NCBI RefSeq assembly: GCF_041432775.1
Contig: NZ_JAPWAG010000001.1
Location: forward strand, 1 to 64,000
Length of the DNA: 64,000 nucleotides
DNA from: Pauljensenia sp902373545
Lineage (GTDB): Bacteria; Actinomycetota; Actinomycetes; Actinomycetales; Actinomycetaceae
Direction of reading: 5' to 3'
Shown: piece by piece, positions 51,553 to 60,222 of the stretch
How positions within the stretch are numbered: position 1 is the stretch's first letter
Layout: each line of letters starts with the position of its first letter
The notes under the pieces: generated by a model
What the model was told of the DNA's origin: nothing
Seen by the model: only the letters and a program-made list of their open reading frames with translations
Database searches by the model: none
Position numbers and translations under genes: made by a program

Positions 51553-52485
51553 CTACTGGGAGACCTCGGACAGTACCTCGCGAATCGGGGCGGGCAGGGC
51601 CGCGGTGTACTCCAGAAGCGTGTCAAGCTGGCGAGCCGTTCGTGGTCCAACGAGAGCCGAGGAGATACCCGGGTAGTCTCGCACCCACGCCAGGGCAACA
51701 TCCCCCGTGGGACGATCCAAGCCCGAGGCCGCGCGGTGCGTCGCCTCGATGACGCTGCGGGCAAAGCCCGACAGGTAGGGCTCAACCATGTGACGCAGAT
51801 GCGGGGAAGCAGCGCGCGAATCAGCGGGCGTCGTATGGCGATACTTACCCGTCAAAGCGCCGCCGGCCAGAGCAGACGCGGCCAACACGCCAACGCCCCT
51901 GCTGGCCAGCTCAGCAACCGTCGACGCGCAGGCCGCATCAACGAGCGAGAAGGGGAATTCGACCAGCGTGATCGGCGCGCTGACTCCAACAGCACCGCGA
52001 GTAACGGCCTCGGCCAGCTGCCAGTGAGACGAACGAGACAGACCCACGTAGCGGGCGCGCCCGCTCCGGTAGGCCAGCGTCGCGGCCTCCAGGGTCTCTT
52101 CAAGCGGCACCTCCGGGCGAGGCTCGACCAGCCACACGTCCACGTAGTCCGTATCCAGGCGCGCCAGCGCGTCATCGAGGCTGCGCAGCAGATCACCGCG
52201 ACCGGCTGCACCCACCCAGGCGCCCTCGGAGGCGCGACGCATCCCACCGCGCCACGCGAGAACCACGCGGTGCCTGCCGACCGACGCCAACGCCTCGGAT
52301 ACGACGTCCACGGCCATTCCATCGCCGTGCGAGGGGGAGCACTCGAGCAGAGAACCGCCCGCGTCGACGAAATGCGACAGCATCTCTAAGGCCTCGGGCG
52401 CGTCGGTATCGCGCCCCCACGTCAGGGTCCCCAGCCCGATCGACGACAGGTAGAGGCCACTACGTCCGCATTGCTTCGAATCCAT
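51553..52485 (-). CDS. Aldo-keto reductase family protein
   Basis: The 310-residue protein fits the (beta/alpha)8 reductase family: IGLGTLTWGRDTD near the start, DYVDVWLVE with the strand-5 pattern, YVGLSRSSHWQLAEAV and ALAWVRDYPGISSALVGPRT for the NADPH phosphate site. The catalytic Tyr/Lys motif is not obvious, so activity is uncertain. It starts four bases after the RecB-like gene, as its operon partner. Confidence 0.8.
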   Translation of the reverse strand: MDSKQCGRSGLYLSSIGLGTLTWGRDTDAPEALEMLSHFVDAGGSLLECSPSHGDGMAVDVVSEALASVGRHRVVLAWRGGMRRASEGAWVGAAGRGDLLRSLDDALARLDTDYVDVWLVEPRPEVPLEETLEAATLAYRSGRARYVGLSRSSHWQLAEAVTRGAVGVSAPITLVEFPFSLVDAACASTVAELASRGVGVLAASALAGGALTGKYRHTTPADSRAASPHLRHMVEPYLSGFARSVIEATHRAASGLDRPTGDVALAWVRDYPGISSALVGPRTARQLDTLLEYTAALPAPIREVLSEVSQ

Positions 52486-52489
52486 GCCC

Positions 52490-53344
52490 CTAGCCTAGCC
52501 GAGTCCGAGCCAACCACTGTGCATGCTCCGTGGGCATCGGGGGAGTGGTCCCACCAAACACCGGGCACAGTGAGCGCACGCCGCACCAATTGCACAGCGG
52601 ATTCTTGCGCGGGGCGAAAGAATCGTTCGCAATGTCGGCCTCGATACGCCCCCACAGGTCATCGATGTGACGTTCAAAGGCACGGATGTCGTCGGCGACG
52701 GGATCGAAGGTGATGACCTGACCGGCGCGCAGGTACACCAGCTGCATGCGGGCAGGCAGCCTCTTCGTGCGGGCCAGGAGCAGCGCGTAAAAGCGCATCT
52801 GGTACAGGGCCTCGTCCACGTAGCGAGGCCCCGGGGCCTTGCCGGTCTTGTAGTCCACGACCCGCAAGCGGCCATCCGGGGCCGCGTCGATGCGGTCGAT
52901 GAAACCGAGCAGGCGCACGCCACCCGCGGTCGTCGTCGTGACGCGCTGCTCGCGCGCGGCCGGTGCGATCCACTGGGGCTGCTCGATCGCGAAGTATCCG
53001 TCGATGACTGCGCGCGCGTCGTCAAGCCACGACTCAAGGTCGGCGTGGTCAGCGAAGAGCTCACCGATCGCAGGAGTCTTGTCGACCACCGCCTGGTAGG
53101 CGGGGACCACCCGGGAGCGTGCAGCTTCGGGTGTGCGCTCGCCCGGGGCCAGCCCGAACAGCTCCTCGAGGACCGCGTGGACCACCGTGCCCAGCGCCTT
53201 CGCCCGGGTCTCGGGTTCGCGGTACCCGTCTAGGACGTGAAGTCGATACTGCAGGGGGCAGCGCTCGTATTCCTTCGCGCGCGAGGCCGACAGGGCGGGG
53301 TCCCATGTGCGCGGGCCGGGGGAGGGGGCGATCAGGTCTGTCAT
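52490..53344 (-). CDS. RecB-family PD-(D/E)XK nuclease
   Basis: The 284-residue protein is a Cas4/RecB-type nuclease. It has the entry SASRAKEYERCPLQYRL, the nuclease core GFIDRID...LRVVDYKTGKA, QMRFYALLL, and a C-terminal cysteine triplet CNWCGVRSLCP plus the early cysteine, which may bind a [4Fe-4S] cluster. ATG 53344 is chosen over the upstream open frame. No Cas or AddAB genes are near, so a general repair role is likely. Confidence 0.88.
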   Translation of the reverse strand: MTDLIAPSPGPRTWDPALSASRAKEYERCPLQYRLHVLDGYREPETRAKALGTVVHAVLEELFGLAPGERTPEAARSRVVPAYQAVVDKTPAIGELFADHADLESWLDDARAVIDGYFAIEQPQWIAPAAREQRVTTTTAGGVRLLGFIDRIDAAPDGRLRVVDYKTGKAPGPRYVDEALYQMRFYALLLARTKRLPARMQLVYLRAGQVITFDPVADDIRAFERHIDDLWGRIEADIANDSFAPRKNPLCNWCGVRSLCPVFGGTTPPMPTEHAQWLARTRLG

Positions 53345-53410
53345 GAATACCACGCTAACCCCCACCGCCCCCATCTGTGTCCTGGCAGGGGCCAGGCAAG
53401 CCTCAGGCGC

Positions 53411-53416
53411 TATTCT
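53411..53416 (+). promoter_or_regulatory. -10 box (TATTCT) for the trmI-pup operon
   Basis: TATTCT ends seven bases before the ATG at 53424, again suggesting a leaderless message, with no ribosome-binding site between. Confidence 0.45.
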
Positions 53417-53423
53417 TTACGTA

Positions 53424-54473
53424 ATGACTATTCAGCGTAATAATTCCGAAATGGCCACGAACTTCGGCCAGCCCACCCGCCGAGGCCCCCTCACCGAGGG
53501 TGATCGCGTCCAGGTCCGCGATCCCAAAGGGCGCTTTCACCAGGTGATCCTGGTACGCGGCGGACGCTTCCAATCCAACCGGGGCGGGTTCAACCACAAC
53601 GACGTGATCGGCCGTCCCGACGGCCAGGTGATCGTCACGGAGGAGGGGCGCCAGTTCCAGATCCTGCGTCCCCTCCAGGTCGACTACGTCATGTCGATGC
53701 CGCGCGGTGCGGCCGTCGTCTACCCCAAGGACGCCGGCGTCATCACTCACATGGGGGATATCTTCCCCGGTGCCACGGTCGTCGAGGCCGGTGCGGGGTC
53801 GGGCGCTCTGTCCATGGCTCTCCTGGACTCGGTCGGACCGCAGGGGCAACTGATTTCCGTCGAGCGTCGCCAGGACTTCGCGGATATCGCGGCGGCCAAT
53901 GTTGACCTGTGGTTCGGGCGCCGTCACCCCGCGTGGGATCTGCGCGTCGGCGACGTGGACGAGGTGCTGTGGGGGCTTGAAGAGTCCAGCGTGGACCGCG
54001 TCGTCCTGGACATGCTGGCTCCCTGGGAGAACATTGAAGCGATCACGCACGCGCTCATTCCGGGCGGCGTGCTCGTGTGCTACGTGGCGACGGTCACGCA
54101 GATGTCTCGCCTGGTTGAGGACCTGCGTGCCTCCGAGCGCTTCACGGACCCGAACGCCTGGGAGGACATGCGCCGCGAATGGCACCTCGATGGCCTGGCC
54201 GTCCGTCCCGAGCACCGCATGGTCGCCCACACGGGCTTCCTCGTGGTGACTCGTCTGCTCGCCCCCGGCGTCACTCCGCAGGAGCGCTCAACCCGCCCCG
54301 CCAAGGCTGCGGAGGGCCAGGGCGGCGCGTGGGATGACGAGGCGGACTGGACGCTGGAAAAAGTCGGCCAGCGAGTGAACTCTGAGAAGAAGGTGCGCAA
54401 GGTGCGCCGCGACGTCGTCGCGCAGGCTGACACGTGGGCGAGCGAAGGCCGCGAGGTAGAGACCGATGAATGA
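53424..54473 (+). CDS. trmI: tRNA (adenine-58-N1)-methyltransferase TrmI
   Basis: The 349-residue protein should make m1A58 in the T loop of tRNAs. It has an N-terminal beta-barrel-like part (DRVQVRDPKGRFHQVIL), the SAM site VVEAGAGSGALSMALL, and DMLAPWENIE at the catalytic position. A C-terminal basic tail is extra. The start is ATG 53424, apparently leaderless; ATG 53451 is an alternative. It is the first gene of the pupylation operon here, as often in actinobacteria. Confidence 0.92.
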   Translation: MTIQRNNSEMATNFGQPTRRGPLTEGDRVQVRDPKGRFHQVILVRGGRFQSNRGGFNHNDVIGRPDGQVIVTEEGRQFQILRPLQVDYVMSMPRGAAVVYPKDAGVITHMGDIFPGATVVEAGAGSGALSMALLDSVGPQGQLISVERRQDFADIAAANVDLWFGRRHPAWDLRVGDVDEVLWGLEESSVDRVVLDMLAPWENIEAITHALIPGGVLVCYVATVTQMSRLVEDLRASERFTDPNAWEDMRREWHLDGLAVRPEHRMVAHTGFLVVTRLLAPGVTPQERSTRPAKAAEGQGGAWDDEADWTLEKVGQRVNSEKKVRKVRRDVVAQADTWASEGREVETDE

Positions 54474-56010
54474 CATCGAGCAGCGTCAGGCGCTTGAGCG
54501 TCGCGTCATCTCGCTCGAGGAGAAGAACGGCCGCCTCACAAGCGCGCTGACTGCCGCGCGCACCGAGCTGATCCGCCTGCAGGGCGAGCTCGCGGATGTT
54601 TCGCGCCCGCCGCAGACGCTGGCGACCTTCGTGCGCGCGTTCCCCGCCTCGCGCCAGATTGAGGTGGTCACCGGCGGCAAGCGCATGCGCGTGGCCGTCT
54701 CTCCCAAGCTTGACGTGACCGACCTGTCGTATGGGCAGTGGGTGCGCTTGGACGACACGATGATCGCCGTGGCCGCAGACGATTTCGCGCGCTCCGGTCA
54801 GGTCGTCTCCATTCTGGAAATGGTGGGCGCTGACCGCGTGCTCGTGGCCGCCGAGGGCGGCGCGGAGACCCTGCTGGAGCTGGCGGGTCCGCTGCGTCAC
54901 GGGAACCTGCGCCCCGGGGATTCCCTGGTCGTGGACGTTCGCTCGGGCATCGCCCTGGAACGCATCGTGCGGGAGGACGTCGAGCAGCTGCTGACCCCGG
55001 AGGTCCCGGACGTGACCTACGCGGACATCGGTGGCCTCGACGCTCAGATCGCACAGGTGCGCGACTCCATCGAGATGCCTTTCAACCATCCCGAGCTGTA
55101 CCGTCAGTTCGGCCTGCGCCCGCCCAAAGGCATCCTCCTGTACGGTCCTCCCGGCTCGGGCAAGACTCTCATCGCCAAGGCCGTCGCCAACTCGCTGTCC
55201 AAGCGCGGCGGTGCTTCGACGTTCTTCCTGTCCATCAAGGGACCGGAGTTGCTCAACAAGTTCGTTGGCGAGACCGAGCGCCAGATCCGCGCGATCTTCG
55301 CCCGCGCTCGTACTCTGGCCGCCGGGGACACTCCCGTCGTCATCTTCTTCGACGAGATGGAGGCGCTGTTCCGCACGCGCGGCACGGGCGTGTCCTCGGA
55401 TGTGGAAACGATGATCGTCCCGCAGCTCCTCGCCGAAATGGACGGCGTCGAGTCCTTGGACAACGTCGTGATCATCGGCGCATCCAACCGCGCGGACATG
55501 ATCGACCCTGCGGTCTTGCGCCCCGGGCGCCTCGACGTGCGCATCCGCGTGGACCGCCCAGACCGCGCCGGAGCGATCGACATCTTCTCGAAGTATTTGA
55601 CGCCGCAGGTCCCGATCCACGCGGCTGAGATCGCGCGATTCGGTGGGATGAACGAGGCCGTGGCGGGGATGATCGCTCGCGCCGTCGACGCGCTGTACGC
55701 GCGCGATGAGACGACCGCCCTGTTCCTGGCGACGCTGGTCAGCGGCGAGCATAAGCGCATCTATCTGGCGGACCTGGTCTCCGGCGCGCTCATCGCGGGC
55801 ATCGTGGAGCGCGCGAAGAAGTACGCGATCAAGGACGCCCTGAGCGGCGAGGCCGCGGGGCTCACGATGGGTCACCTCCTGCGCGGCGTTCATGAGGAAA
55901 TGAACGAATCACTGGAGCTGGCCGCAACCTCTTCACCCGAGGACTGGGCACGCACGAGCGGGCTTGCCCCCGAGATTGTCAGCGTCAAGCCGATTGGAGC
56001 GGTGAAATGA
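54466..56010 (+). CDS. arc: AAA+ proteasome-type ATPase ARC (Mpa homologue)
   Basis: This hexameric ATPase recognises pupylated proteins through its coiled coil. The 514-residue protein has a coiled coil (about 5-45), OB-fold interdomain (about 50-170), Walker A GPPGSGKT (227-234), Walker B VVIFFDEMEALF and RPGRLDVRI. It is shorter than M. tuberculosis Mpa (609). The C-terminus ends in SVKPIGAVK and lacks the GQYL tail that docks Mpa into the 20S proteasome. The gene overlaps trmI by eight bases. Confidence 0.94.
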   Translation: MNDIEQRQALERRVISLEEKNGRLTSALTAARTELIRLQGELADVSRPPQTLATFVRAFPASRQIEVVTGGKRMRVAVSPKLDVTDLSYGQWVRLDDTMIAVAADDFARSGQVVSILEMVGADRVLVAAEGGAETLLELAGPLRHGNLRPGDSLVVDVRSGIALERIVREDVEQLLTPEVPDVTYADIGGLDAQIAQVRDSIEMPFNHPELYRQFGLRPPKGILLYGPPGSGKTLIAKAVANSLSKRGGASTFFLSIKGPELLNKFVGETERQIRAIFARARTLAAGDTPVVIFFDEMEALFRTRGTGVSSDVETMIVPQLLAEMDGVESLDNVVIIGASNRADMIDPAVLRPGRLDVRIRVDRPDRAGAIDIFSKYLTPQVPIHAAEIARFGGMNEAVAGMIARAVDALYARDETTALFLATLVSGEHKRIYLADLVSGALIAGIVERAKKYAIKDALSGEAAGLTMGHLLRGVHEEMNESLELAATSSPEDWARTSGLAPEIVSVKPIGAVK

Positions 56011-57527
56011 GCAGCGAACGCATTATCGGGACCGAGACAGAGTACGGCGTCTACCGTCCCGGCGATGCCTGGGCCAACCCGATCGCTCTGTCCACCCGCG
56101 TCGTGTCCGCCTACGGTGAGATCTCCCGGGAGGGCACCCCGGCCTCGGGCTCGGGCGCCGTACGCTGGGACTACACGGGGGAGGACCCGCTCAACGACCT
56201 GCGCGGCATGCGCATGTCGCGCGCGGCCGCCGACCCGTCCCTGCTGACCGACGACCCCTACCACCTGGCTCCCTCGGGTGGTTCCGAAAAGGTCGCGCGC
56301 CCCACCGCCGAAGAGCTGGCTCTGCCCGCGGCGACGACGGCCGTGCTGACCAACGGCGCGCGCCTGTACGTCGACCACGCCCACCCGGAGTACTCGGCCC
56401 CCGAGACGCTGGGCGCGCGCGACGCCCTCCTGTGGGATCGCGCGGGCGAGGTCATTGCCCGTCGCGTCATGGAACGCCTGGAGGCTCTGGGCGAGGAGCC
56501 CATTGTCCTGGTCAAGAACAACACGGACGGCAAGGGCGCGGCCTACGGCACCCATGAGAACTACCAGATGCCGCGCATCACCGACCTGGACACGATCATC
56601 CGCGGCCTCACGCCCTTCATGGTCACCCGTCCCGTCATCTGCGGCGCGGGCCGCGTGGGCCGCGGGCAAAAGAGCGAGGTCCCAGGCTTCCAGATGTCCC
56701 AGCGCGCCGACTTCGTCGAAAACGAAGTGGGCCTGGAGACGACCTTCAACCGCCCGATCATCAACACGCGCGACGAACCCCATGCCAACCCGGCCCAGTT
56801 CCGACGCCTGCACGTCATCGGCGGCGACGGCAACATGTTCGACGTGTCGGCCTTCCTGCGCTTTGGCACGACCTCCCTGGTCCTGTGGGCCATCGAGCAG
56901 GGCACCGACCTGCGCTGGGATTCAATCGTCATGGATGATCCCGTGCAGGAAACCTGGAACGTCTCCCACCACCCGGACCTCGACTACAAGATCGGCACGG
57001 CCGGCGGCTCCTACACGGCCGCCGAGCTCCAGCAGGTCTACCTCGACCTGGTCCTGGACGCCTTCGAGGAGACCGGCACGACGCCCACGGAGGCGGATCG
57101 CGACATACTCACCCTGTGGCAGTCGGTCCTGGACCGCATGCGCGCCGACCTCTTCTCGGTCGCCAGCGACGTCGAGTGGGTGGCTAAGTACCAGCTCGTC
57201 AAGCGCCAGAAGGAACGCGCGGGCCTGGAGTGGAACGACCCTCGCCTGGCAGCCATCGACCTGCAGTGGGCGGACCTGCGACCCAGCCACGGCCTCGTCT
57301 ATCGCCTCGCGAAGGCCGGCATGGTGCGCCGCCTCGTGTCCGACGAGGAGGTCGAACGCGCCGCCGACGTTGCCCCCACCAACACGCGCGCCCACGTGCG
57401 CGGCTGGGCCGTTGCCAACCGTCCAGACCTGGTCAAGGCCTCGTGGTCCTCGCTGGTCTTCGATCCCGGCGAAGGCGACCTGGTGCGCTTCCCGATCGCC
57501 GATGCGCGAGACACCTCCACCCGATAA
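56007..57527 (+). CDS. dop: Depupylase/deamidase Dop
   Basis: Dop deamidates the Pup C-terminal Gln to Glu and removes Pup from substrates. The 506-residue protein is a glutamine-synthetase-like carboxylate-amine ligase homologue with GTETEYGVY, the acidic nucleotide-site strands DHAHPEYSAPE and NTDGKGAAYGTHENYQ, and NTRDEPHA. It is needed here because Pup ends in Gln. It overlaps arc by four bases. Confidence 0.95.
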   Translation: MSSERIIGTETEYGVYRPGDAWANPIALSTRVVSAYGEISREGTPASGSGAVRWDYTGEDPLNDLRGMRMSRAAADPSLLTDDPYHLAPSGGSEKVARPTAEELALPAATTAVLTNGARLYVDHAHPEYSAPETLGARDALLWDRAGEVIARRVMERLEALGEEPIVLVKNNTDGKGAAYGTHENYQMPRITDLDTIIRGLTPFMVTRPVICGAGRVGRGQKSEVPGFQMSQRADFVENEVGLETTFNRPIINTRDEPHANPAQFRRLHVIGGDGNMFDVSAFLRFGTTSLVLWAIEQGTDLRWDSIVMDDPVQETWNVSHHPDLDYKIGTAGGSYTAAELQQVYLDLVLDAFEETGTTPTEADRDILTLWQSVLDRMRADLFSVASDVEWVAKYQLVKRQKERAGLEWNDPRLAAIDLQWADLRPSHGLVYRLAKAGMVRRLVSDEEVERAADVAPTNTRAHVRGWAVANRPDLVKASWSSLVFDPGEGDLVRFPIADARDTSTR

Positions 57528-57552
57528 CCTCTCAACGAAAGATAATCACAGT

Positions 57553-57729
57553 ATGTCCAATCAGATTTTTGCTGGCGGAGCAAGCCCCATCGACGACGCG
57601 CTCGAGGCTGGCGGGCAGGTCCAGGCTCGTACCTCCTCGATTGACTCCCTCCTCGATGAGATCGATTCCGTCCTCGAGACCAACGCCGAGGCCTTCGTGC
57701 AGGGCTTCGTCCAGAAGGGCGGCCAGTGA
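57553..57729 (+). CDS. pup: Prokaryotic ubiquitin-like protein Pup
   Basis: The 58-residue protein has the disordered N-terminal part, a helical core (about 29-50, SIDSLLDEIDSVLETNAEAF), and the end FVQKGGQ, so it is the Gln form that Dop must deamidate. The N-terminal part is shorter than in mycobacterial Pup (64). The ATG at 57553 is 25 bases past dop; pafA follows after a single base. Confidence 0.95.
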   Translation: MSNQIFAGGASPIDDALEAGGQVQARTSSIDSLLDEIDSVLETNAEAFVQGFVQKGGQ

Positions 57730-57730
57730 C

Positions 57731-59116
57731 GTGAGGCGTCGAGTTTTCGGCATCGAAACGGAGTACGGGCTGACGGCCGCGTCCCCGTCCGGGGCGGCGC
57801 CGATGGACGCCGAGCACGCCGCTCGTCAGCTGTTTGAGCCCCTGTTGCACCAGGGCCGCTCCTCGAACCTTTTCCTGCGTAACGGCGGGCGCCTCTACCT
57901 GGACGTGGGCGCGCACCCCGAGTACGCCACCGCCGAGTGCGACCGGCTCGAGGACCTGCTCGAGCAGGATCGCGCCGGATCGGACATGCTCGCCGATCTG
58001 GCGCTCCAGGCTGACGAAGCTCTGGCCGAGCTGGGCACCGATCTGCGCCTGCACCTGTTCCGCAACAACCTGGACTCGCAGGGCAACTCGTATGGCTGCC
58101 ACGAGAACTACCTGCTGCACCGCCGCCGCGACTTCCGCCAGGTGGCCGACGCCCTTGTTGCGTTCTTCGTGACGCGCCAGATTCTGGTGGGCAACGGCTG
58201 GATCAACACGGCCGCCGCGGCCCCGCGCCTGCAGTTCTCCCAGCGTGCCGACCAGATGTGGGATGCCGTATCGTCGGCGACCACCCGCTCGCGCCCGATT
58301 ATCAACACCCGTGACGAGGCCTTGGCTGACTCGGGCGCATACCGACGCATGCACGTCATCGTCGGAGACACGAACGTCGCCGAGCCGACGACCGCGCTCA
58401 AGGTCGGCATGACCGAGCTGCTTATCCACGCGATCGAGGACGGCCTCCAGATTGAGGATCTGTCGCTCGCCGACCCGATGCGTGCGATCCGTGAGATCAA
58501 CGCGGACCTGTCCGGCTCGGCCTCCATCGAGCTGGCATCCGGGCGCATGACCAGCGCCGTCGCGCTTCAGCGCGAGATTCGCGAGCGGGTGCTCGCTCGT
58601 ATTCCCGTCGCCGACCTGGATCCCATGCGCGCCTACGTCGTCGACCTGTGGGGCCGAGGCCTCGACGCGATTGCCAGCGGCGACTGGAGCGCGGTGGAGA
58701 CGGAACTCGACATCGCGATCAAGCGCAAGCTGCTGACCTCGTACTGCGCGCGCACCGGTGCCGCCCTGAGTGATCCGCGCGTGGCACGCCTGGAGCTGTC
58801 CTACTCCGAGATCACGGCGGACGGCCTGCGCGAACGCATGGAGCGCGCAGGGCTCATGCGCCGACTGACGAGTGAGCAGGGCGTGGCGCGCGCGATAAGC
58901 GTCCCCCCGGCGACGACGCGAGCTCACCTGCGCGGACGCATCATCGCCGCCGCGGAGGATGCGCGCGCCGACCTGAGCGTCGACTGGGTGCATGTGCGCC
59001 TGGACGATTCGTCGACGATTCCGCTCTCCCTCCAAGATCCTTTGGCCACATCCGATCCGCGTGTGGATGCGCTCATCGCGCAGATTGACGCTCAGTCTCC
59101 TACGATTCCCGCATGA
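57731..59116 (+). CDS. pafA: Pup ligase PafA
   Basis: PafA joins the deamidated C-terminal Glu of Pup to substrate lysines using ATP. The 461-residue protein, starting with GTG at 57731, shows RRVFGIETEYGL, LYLDVGAHPEYATAECD with catalytic acidic residues, GNSYGCHENYL and NTRDEALAD, paralogous to Dop. The longer open frame upstream is a shadow of dop and pup. It directly follows pup; prcB and prcA, which usually lie here, are absent. Confidence 0.95.
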   Translation: MRRRVFGIETEYGLTAASPSGAAPMDAEHAARQLFEPLLHQGRSSNLFLRNGGRLYLDVGAHPEYATAECDRLEDLLEQDRAGSDMLADLALQADEALAELGTDLRLHLFRNNLDSQGNSYGCHENYLLHRRRDFRQVADALVAFFVTRQILVGNGWINTAAAAPRLQFSQRADQMWDAVSSATTRSRPIINTRDEALADSGAYRRMHVIVGDTNVAEPTTALKVGMTELLIHAIEDGLQIEDLSLADPMRAIREINADLSGSASIELASGRMTSAVALQREIRERVLARIPVADLDPMRAYVVDLWGRGLDAIASGDWSAVETELDIAIKRKLLTSYCARTGAALSDPRVARLELSYSEITADGLRERMERAGLMRRLTSEQGVARAISVPPATTRAHLRGRIIAAAEDARADLSVDWVHVRLDDSSTIPLSLQDPLATSDPRVDALIAQIDAQSPTIPA

Positions 59117-60162
59117 GCTCAGCTTCACGCAATCCCGATTCTTCGAGCAGCCGACGCACGAAAGGTTCCTCGCAGCGCGCCGCCGCGATGGGTGAACGCT
59201 CGCGAGGTTCGTCTCGCGTGTCCGTGCTCGTGCGCCTCCTCATCGCGCTGGTAGTCATCGGGGTGTGCGCGGCCGTCGCCTGGTGGGCATTCCGCCCGGC
59301 GCCCGCCGCCCAGGAGGAGAACGGTGCGGGTGTCAGCGCGCAGTCGACGACCCTGCCACTCTTCGAACGCGTCGTCGTCTCCGGCCGTGTCGGAGCCACA
59401 CCGACGATCGAAATCAAGGCTCCCCTGGAAGTCGACGGCTCGAAGGCAACGACGCTCGTGAAGGGCGATGGCCGAGAGATCACCGAGGGGTCGCCTGTAC
59501 TGGTTGCGATCACGGCCTTTGACGGCGAGACCGGGCAGACCCTGTCGGAGTTTGGACGCCCGCAGCTGAGCCTGGGGATCGTCGGCACTGACGTCATCGG
59601 TGAGGACCTGACGAACATGGTGATCGGACAGCAGGAGGGCTCGCGCCTGATCGCCTTCCGTACGATCGCGCCGGGTGCTGGCGCCCCCGGATCCACGAGT
59701 AACGTCGAGGTCGATGTCATCGACATTCTGCCATCCATCGCGGTGGGCACCGCGGTGGATGCGTCGGTGGGCCCCCTCAGCGTCGAGATCAACCCCAATG
59801 GGCCGATCATTACCCACGGCTCGACCGTCCCGGATGGCGTGACGACGCAGATGCTCATCAAGGGTGACGGCGTGCAGGTCCATGAGTCCGACCGTGTCGT
59901 CGCACAGTTCACCGCCCTGGGGTGGACCGATGGCGTCGTGCGCGTGTCCACGTGGGAGACCGGCGTCCCCCAGGTCATCAACCTCGGGAAGGCCATGCGC
60001 GGTCTGCAGACCGCTCTCGTCGATCAGAAGGTCGGATCGCGCCTAGCGATCACGATCCCGCCGGACCTGGCGGCCGGCGACGATACGCTGTGCTTCGTCA
60101 TCGATATTCTCGGTACAGAACCGGGCCTGAGCGCGACCGAGGACGACAAACCCCAGTCCTGA
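59113..60162 (+). CDS. Membrane-anchored FKBP-type peptidyl-prolyl isomerase-like protein
   Basis: The 349-residue protein has a signal anchor (about 38-60) and two FKBP-like segments (about 110-210 and 225-335), recognisable by the VVAQFTALGWTDG and QTALVDQKVGSRLAITIPPDLAAG patterns. The first copy is degenerate. Family genes sit after pafA in many actinobacteria; a link with pupylation is unproven. It overlaps pafA by four bases. Confidence 0.85.
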   Translation: MSSASRNPDSSSSRRTKGSSQRAAAMGERSRGSSRVSVLVRLLIALVVIGVCAAVAWWAFRPAPAAQEENGAGVSAQSTTLPLFERVVVSGRVGATPTIEIKAPLEVDGSKATTLVKGDGREITEGSPVLVAITAFDGETGQTLSEFGRPQLSLGIVGTDVIGEDLTNMVIGQQEGSRLIAFRTIAPGAGAPGSTSNVEVDVIDILPSIAVGTAVDASVGPLSVEINPNGPIITHGSTVPDGVTTQMLIKGDGVQVHESDRVVAQFTALGWTDGVVRVSTWETGVPQVINLGKAMRGLQTALVDQKVGSRLAITIPPDLAAGDDTLCFVIDILGTEPGLSATEDDKPQS

Positions 60163-60222
60163 GCGTTCATCCCCTGAGAGTGGGCGGGCATCGGCACTCG
60201 GCCTTGTGGGACACTGGGAGGC

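Noticed and set aside
52490..53344. Cas4 candidate
   Set aside because: RecB-family fold with possible Fe-S cysteines, but no other cas gene or repeat array in the window, so a stand-alone nuclease is more likely.
57230..57730. N-terminal extension of PafA by the long open frame
   Set aside because: That stretch is the reading-frame shadow of dop and pup. The PafA family begins at the GTG at 57731 with RRVFGIETEYG.
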